Under the pieces are notes generated by a model. That model made no database searches. It was not told where the DNA came from and was given only the letters and a program-made list of their open reading frames with translations. 17,203 bases of DNA from Bacillota bacterium (GTDB lineage: Bacteria; Bacillota; Clostridia; Acetivibrionales; DSM-1351). Shown one piece after another: positions 14,001-17,203 of the stretch. The stretch covers positions 1 to 17,203 of the forward strand of contig JAEZIU010000256.1 of assembly GCA_023436485.1 (NCBI GenBank). The letters run 5' to 3'. How positions within the stretch are numbered: the first letter of the stretch is position 1; each line of letters opens with the position of its first letter. The translations under genes were made by a program, and so were the position numbers.

Positions 14001-16882
14001 CTAAGAATGCAGGCGGAATCAGCGGATACAGCACTGAAATAAGTCAGACTACTTTGCCAAATGTACCGGTAGTTCCTTCTGGGATAAGCTCTGTAGCAGA
14101 AGCTACATCCATAACCTTAAACTGGAATTCTGTTGAAAAAGCAACAGGATATAAAATAGATAACGGAACTACGCAAATTGATGTTGGCAATGTTACATCT
14201 TATACAGTTGATAATTTGGAAAAAGGAAAAGAATACCATTTTAAAATAATTGCCTATAACAGAGGTGGGGATGGTAACAGCTCAGAAACATATTCTGTAT
14301 ATACTTGTATTGATTCACCGACTGAGGTTACTGCGTCCGCTACACATAACAGTATTCTCATATCGTGGACAAGTGTACCGGAGTCAGAGCATTACGAAGT
14401 ATATTTTGATGGAAAGATATATACAACAACTTCTACTGCAATGATGTTCGATTCTCTTGAGCCATCTGTTTCCTATACATATAAGGTGAAAGCAGTAAAT
14501 AACACAACACAAAGCAATTGGAGTCAGGAAAGGTCAAGAGCGACTTTACCTGAGAAGCCTGTTGTACCTGACGATATTACAGCATCCTCAACTAAAACTA
14601 CAACCAGTCTTACGTGGAATGCTGTTCCGGGTGCAACATCATACGATATAATGATTGATTCACAACTTATTTTGGGTAATGCAGGTACAAGCTATACAGC
14701 AACCGGACTAGTTCCGGGAAGTAGTCACACTTATTTGATAAGGGCAAGAAATTCCGGAGGGAAAAGTGAATGGAGTAATGTTATAACCGAATATACTCAA
14801 GCTTCACAGCCTAATGTACCATCAAATATTGATGGCGAAAGTTCCACTGATTCAATTTCCGTTTCATGGGGAGCAGTTATAAATGCTGAGGGGTATGAAA
14901 TAGAAATTGACGGTGTGTCTCAGCAGGTAGAGTCCAATTCATATGTGCAAAGCGGGCTGATACCGGGTGAAAGTCATACATATAGGATAAGATCAATTAG
15001 CCAGGGAGTAGAAAGCGATTGGACCGACTCATTTACATTTAGCACAAAAACAAGTAATTTTGGAATTCCTGCAAATCTCACAGGTTTTGCCAACGGACAA
15101 GACATTACATTAAAATGGGATGTGGTAGAAGGAGCGACAGGATACGATTTAGAGGTTAATGGAACGACTGTTGATATGGGTCAAAATACCTCATATTCAG
15201 CACAAGGACTTGAAGCTGACACTAACTACAGATTCAGAGTAAGAACACGTAATGATGGAGGAACAGGGGAATGGTCTGAATCAATAAATGTAATGACATT
15301 ACCCGAAACTGTTAATACCCCTGAAAACTTTACGGGTAAAGCCAGTGAGACAGCTATTGTTCTGGCCTGGAGACCACTTGAAAATGCATTCTCTTATGAT
15401 ATAGAAATTGATGGGTCAAAAATAGAAAACGTAATAGGTACTACATATAAGTGTGAGGGCCTATTACCTGATTCTCAGCATACATACAGAATAAGAGGAA
15501 GAAATGAAAATCAGGTCAGTGAATGGAGCGAAATAGTTAATATAGAAACTCTTTCAGATATACCACTGACTCCTCAGAATATAAAGGCATTTGGCTCTAA
15601 AAGTTCAATAACTGTTTATTGGGAAGAAGTACAAACAGCAACAAGTTATGAAATAGAAATAGACGGAACTACAGTTAAAGAACTTGCTGATTCAGAGTAT
15701 GTAGATAACGGACTGAACACAGATGAACAGCATAGTTACAGAATAAGGTCAAAGAATGGAATTAGTTATAGTGAATGGAGTGACGCTATAACTGTTTCCA
15801 CCCTGCCGGAAAAACCTGAAACCCCGGACGGACTTCTTGTAACTGTTAAAGAAAGTAAGATTATTGTTAAATACTCCAGTGCAGAAGGTGCAGCAGGTTA
15901 TGATATCCAAATTGACGGGATTCTTATTGACAATGGTAGTCTACTGATATTTGAAAAGGATGGTCTACCGGGTACACAGCACAGTTTAAGAGTCAGGGCG
16001 AAAAACACAGGAGGAATAAGTGATTGGAGCAAAGAGCTTTCAATACTTGTACCGGAAGAAACTCCGGGATTGCCGCAAGGGATAACTTCAAAATCAGATA
16101 ATGACTCAATAGAAATATCTTGGAGCACTGTAGAAAGTGCTGTGAGTTATGATATTGAAGTTGATGGTAAGGTTATAGGTTTAGGGACAAATACCAAGTA
16201 TAATGATACCGGCCTTATGCCCGGCTCTTCACATACTTACAGGGTTCGAGCTAATAACGAAGGCGGTGCCGGAGAATGGAGTAGTATAATAGCTGAAACA
16301 ACAGAACTGCAAGTACCGCAAGCTATTAATACAGACTCATCTTCCGGAGAAATGGTTATTTCTTGGAATCCGATTGAGGGAATTGAAGAATATGAGCTTG
16401 AAATAGATGGCACAGTGGTCGCTGTACATGGTACAAAATATATTCAAAAGGATGCTGTACCAAACCAAATATATTCTTACAGGGTTAGGGCTAAGAATAA
16501 TGTAACCGAGAGTGCTTGGAGTACAACTGTTGAAGGCCAACTTCCAATGAAGGTTTACATAGGTGAATTTTCCGCAGACGACGAAATTCCTTTTGAGTTA
16601 GCTGCAAATAATATAAACAATATAAATCAGAAGAAGATAACTCTCATATATGATCCTGAACAGATAGAATTGATGGATTTATACAGTTTAACCGAAAAAG
16701 CAGATTTAAAAATAGGTTATATAGAGGATACAAATATAAAGATATTGGAGCTTTCCCCTGGTAGAATCGTCTTTATGCTGGATGATGAAGAACTCACGGG
16801 AGAATATTCAGGAATACTTGATACTATTATGTTCAAATCGAAAACTGACGGACAAATAAGTATTTCTTATAGTATAAATTAG
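11057..16882 (+). CDS. Giant histidine-rich/fibronectin type III repeat protein (1,941 residues), putative exported and modified surface protein
   Basis: Domains in order: a soluble leader-like segment (1-50); a His/Ser/Asn/Gly-rich region with 21 histidines (about 52-197); two Ig-like beta segments (about 200-315 and 316-430); about 16 fibronectin type III modules (about 433-1829), most with an 82-84 residue period; and a C-terminal beta-rich domain (about 1831-1941) with ITLIYDPEQIELMDL, reminiscent of cohesins. FN3 modules repeat the pattern W..V..A..Y.I.IDG, then GL.PG..HTYR.RA.N..G..EWS and TLP linkers. FN3 arrays in bacteria are usually extracellular, yet there is no hydrophobic signal peptide, no transmembrane helix and no LPxTG or S-layer motif. 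That fits export by a dedicated route such as the SecA-like protein of this operon (inference). ATG 11057 follows AGGGGG with an eight-base spacer, 18 bases after the previous stop. Cysteines are rare. Confidence 0.93.
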   Translation: MINKEIKNVTLSDSIYNFTTLAVTNSFDSTLFDTFKGLKKTVEQKVNQVLDTTTHNNYSSHNNTIEHYNAHIDRFGNMDVPGSHSDNLTCETYHINNGGVHTQSGGGHSNSGGGHSDYWNSKHTSHTDAGLPHTDAGLKHTDLKTAHSNGTGHSHSGHSNYYPYNQSSYHSNNGGYAQTYHINQSPHSNSGFSHQNYIPSVSYIYNGKTNTELGNNAVLNKTVTIGMFAYDKNNDNAGTQDTVSKTVKYNLQIRKQGATSWTSLVTASTAETYDLDTTKYTDGIYELQAWAINDSISYKSYIGQVKQITIEIRQNTLPTLSINNAGQIINFTFSAEAGKNKMPLTGTMYDADNGDLDTIYYRIDGTAGQPGEKYGNTITSDNTNQTFPDDGSAIDVTEVSEGSHTLSVWAQDNSGGKSSESTVTFKVDKTTPVTNAPLLTAKSATEILISSNSSDPVSNGVSSGLGETSFMFNRNAVDFEEWNSDNYLDQNLSPDTMYTYKYKVTDNASNCSDYSKTSSIYTLAAVPNIFAVNPTSYSLDIFTSNDISLDKNPSYTKYQILCTDTLTGTARYVSSSGELLPVGTASTDPLTWITLTSVSSTKKIIHVTGLEPERSYTFKAMVKNSDDVITSESSNPVTNQTLVAPPSTPAGLKVDDGTDSSVTANSIKLTWNDVAEATEYEIAVDGDVSSTKTVTNNSCIIDELLPGTMHTFKVRSVNGGNPSFSAWSQSITKYTLPDVPKNIKVQRTSDSFTILWDKVTSIDGNDATGYDLFLDDGLHHIDDGEETSYKIQGLAPNTAHTYKIRANNVSGNGEFSENITIYTLANNPTEYKVNDITNTSISAQWKGNGNPETTQYRLAAFDKDGNIIKQNAWTENLNDTITGLEPDSNFTLKIKTRNGDGIETEWDEIESDAKTLPNVPVIPFVQTEAVSTNSIKISWNGAEGQVYDIKRNGILIAENVTTLSIIDSDLAEDTTYKYSVEAKNAGGISGYSTEISQTTLPNVPVVPSGISSVAEATSITLNWNSVEKATGYKIDNGTTQIDVGNVTSYTVDNLEKGKEYHFKIIAYNRGGDGNSSETYSVYTCIDSPTEVTASATHNSILISWTSVPESEHYEVYFDGKIYTTTSTAMMFDSLEPSVSYTYKVKAVNNTTQSNWSQERSRATLPEKPVVPDDITASSTKTTTSLTWNAVPGATSYDIMIDSQLILGNAGTSYTATGLVPGSSHTYLIRARNSGGKSEWSNVITEYTQASQPNVPSNIDGESSTDSISVSWGAVINAEGYEIEIDGVSQQVESNSYVQSGLIPGESHTYRIRSISQGVESDWTDSFTFSTKTSNFGIPANLTGFANGQDITLKWDVVEGATGYDLEVNGTTVDMGQNTSYSAQGLEADTNYRFRVRTRNDGGTGEWSESINVMTLPETVNTPENFTGKASETAIVLAWRPLENAFSYDIEIDGSKIENVIGTTYKCEGLLPDSQHTYRIRGRNENQVSEWSEIVNIETLSDIPLTPQNIKAFGSKSSITVYWEEVQTATSYEIEIDGTTVKELADSEYVDNGLNTDEQHSYRIRSKNGISYSEWSDAITVSTLPEKPETPDGLLVTVKESKIIVKYSSAEGAAGYDIQIDGILIDNGSLLIFEKDGLPGTQHSLRVRAKNTGGISDWSKELSILVPEETPGLPQGITSKSDNDSIEISWSTVESAVSYDIEVDGKVIGLGTNTKYNDTGLMPGSSHTYRVRANNEGGAGEWSSIIAETTELQVPQAINTDSSSGEMVISWNPIEGIEEYELEIDGTVVAVHGTKYIQKDAVPNQIYSYRVRAKNNVTESAWSTTVEGQLPMKVYIGEFSADDEIPFELAANNINNINQKKITLIYDPEQIELMDLYSLTEKADLKIGYIEDTNIKILELSPGRIVFMLDDEELTGEYSGILDTIMFKSKTDGQISISYSIN
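11219..11647 (+). repeat. Histidine-rich region with seven-residue His spacing
   Basis: Encodes residues 55-197 of the giant protein. Histidines at 94, 101, 108 and 115 are exactly seven apart, as are those at 126, 133, 140 and 147, and 187 and 194. Most are followed by Ser or Thr and then Asn or Asp: HSN, HSD, HTD and so on. At the DNA level three units beginning CATACAGAT start at 11432, 11453 and 11474, spaced 21 bases apart, so part of the array arose by in-frame duplication. The likely roles are a target for radical SAM modification or a metal-binding segment. Confidence 0.85.
12353..16543 (+). repeat. Tandem array of about 16 fibronectin type III modules
   Basis: Residues about 433-1829 of the giant protein. 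Module borders fall near 433, 524, 643, 737, 825, 917, 1001, 1084, 1165, 1249, 1331, 1416, 1500, 1584, 1666 and 1750. Modules 6-16 keep a period of about 82-84 residues (roughly 250 bases); modules 1 and 2 are longer and more divergent. The shared pattern is a Trp in strand B, YDIEIDG-like strand C, HTYRIRARN-like strand F and a TLPE.P linker. DNA identity between modules is moderate, so the array is old rather than freshly duplicated. Confidence 0.9.
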
Positions 16883-16895
16883 GAGGGTTATCAGG

Positions 16896-17203
16896 GTGAA
16901 AAAATCAATAAAATTAATTTCAAGAATTCTTGTTGTTGCATTTATAGTAACGAATATATTTTCAGCTTTTCAGGGAGAAGTAACAGCAGCCTCAAGGCAT
17001 AAGCCCAAGGTTGTTGTTCAGCACCGTGAAAAAACGGAATTTATTGTTGGCTACAATGATGGTTCATTTTCTGACAATATAAAAAGCTTTGTTAAAAACA
17101 AGTTTAATGTAAAAAAGTTTGAAATTACAAAGCATTACAAAAACCGTAAAATAGATTTAATCCAAATAGACAAAAATGATGATATTAAAAAGATTCAAGC
17201 AGA
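16896..17203 (+). CDS. Secreted protein with propeptide-like start, probable subtilase (S8) (partial, runs off the window)
   Basis: The first 102 residues are present. GTG 16896 follows AGGAGG at 16881-16886, only 13 bases after the stop of the giant gene. Residues 1-31 form a classical signal peptide: KKSIKLISR, a hydrophobic core (ILVVAFIVTNIFSAF) and a likely cleavage after VTA. After it comes EFIVGYNDGSFSDNI and later KIDLIQIDKNDDIKKIQA, resembling the inhibitor I9-type propeptide of subtilases, where a YIVGFK-like strand opens and a segment ending near the catalytic domain closes the fold. No catalytic residue is inside the window, so the S8 call is tentative. It could process or release the giant protein outside the cell (inference). 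Unlike its neighbour it uses an ordinary Sec signal. Confidence 0.6.
   Translation, partial: MKKSIKLISRILVVAFIVTNIFSAFQGEVTAASRHKPKVVVQHREKTEFIVGYNDGSFSDNIKSFVKNKFNVKKFEITKHYKNRKIDLIQIDKNDDIKKIQA

Noticed and set aside
12353..16543. CRISPR-like or recent tandem DNA duplication
   Set aside because: The period of about 250 bases reflects diverged FN3 protein modules; there are no short identical repeats with unique spacers.

Overview
The window looks like a chromosomal segment of an AT-rich, endospore-forming, anaerobic Clostridia member. The evidence is a germination protease gene (gpr) divergent from a ribosomal protein S20 gene (rpsT), strong AGGAGG-type ribosome binding sites, GTG and TTG starts, several oxygen-sensitive radical SAM enzymes and a candidate Spo0A box. 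A cellulolytic Ruminiclostridium-like species is a reasonable guess from overall feel, but no taxonomic marker long enough to prove it is present.

Positions 1-4169 are ordinary core genome. There is the start of rpsT (minus strand) with its promoter, then gpr, a membrane metalloprotease of the M50B type, and an NAD+-dependent DNA ligase of the LigA family, ending at a clear Rho-independent terminator. The ligase is odd: the adenylated lysine is kept, but several residues that are nearly invariant in LigA are replaced.

Positions 4170-17203 are one tightly packed operon, all on the plus strand, starting from a near-consensus SigA promoter. In order it encodes a shortened SecA-type translocase ATPase; a HemW-like radical SAM protein; a radical SAM/SPASM protein; a 64-residue small protein; a third radical SAM protein with a cysteine-rich C-terminus; a 278-residue protein I do not recognise; a 1,941-residue protein; and the start of a secreted, probably subtilase-like protein. 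Every junction after the first gene is an overlap or a gap of 40 bases or less.

The 1,941-residue protein is the centre of the system. It has no classical signal peptide. It starts with about 50 residues of soluble, leader-like sequence, followed by a region of about 145 residues with 21 histidines, many exactly seven residues apart in His-(Ser/Thr)-(Asn/Asp) motifs. Then come two Ig-like segments, about 16 fibronectin type III modules, and a C-terminal beta-rich domain reminiscent of a cohesin.

My reading (inference) is that the radical SAM enzymes modify the histidine-rich region, the SecA-like ATPase exports the product, and the following secreted protein processes or anchors it. The plan resembles the His-Xaa-Ser (Hxs) radical SAM systems, but the gene set, the giant substrate and the SecA-like partner make it look like a distinct and possibly undescribed system.
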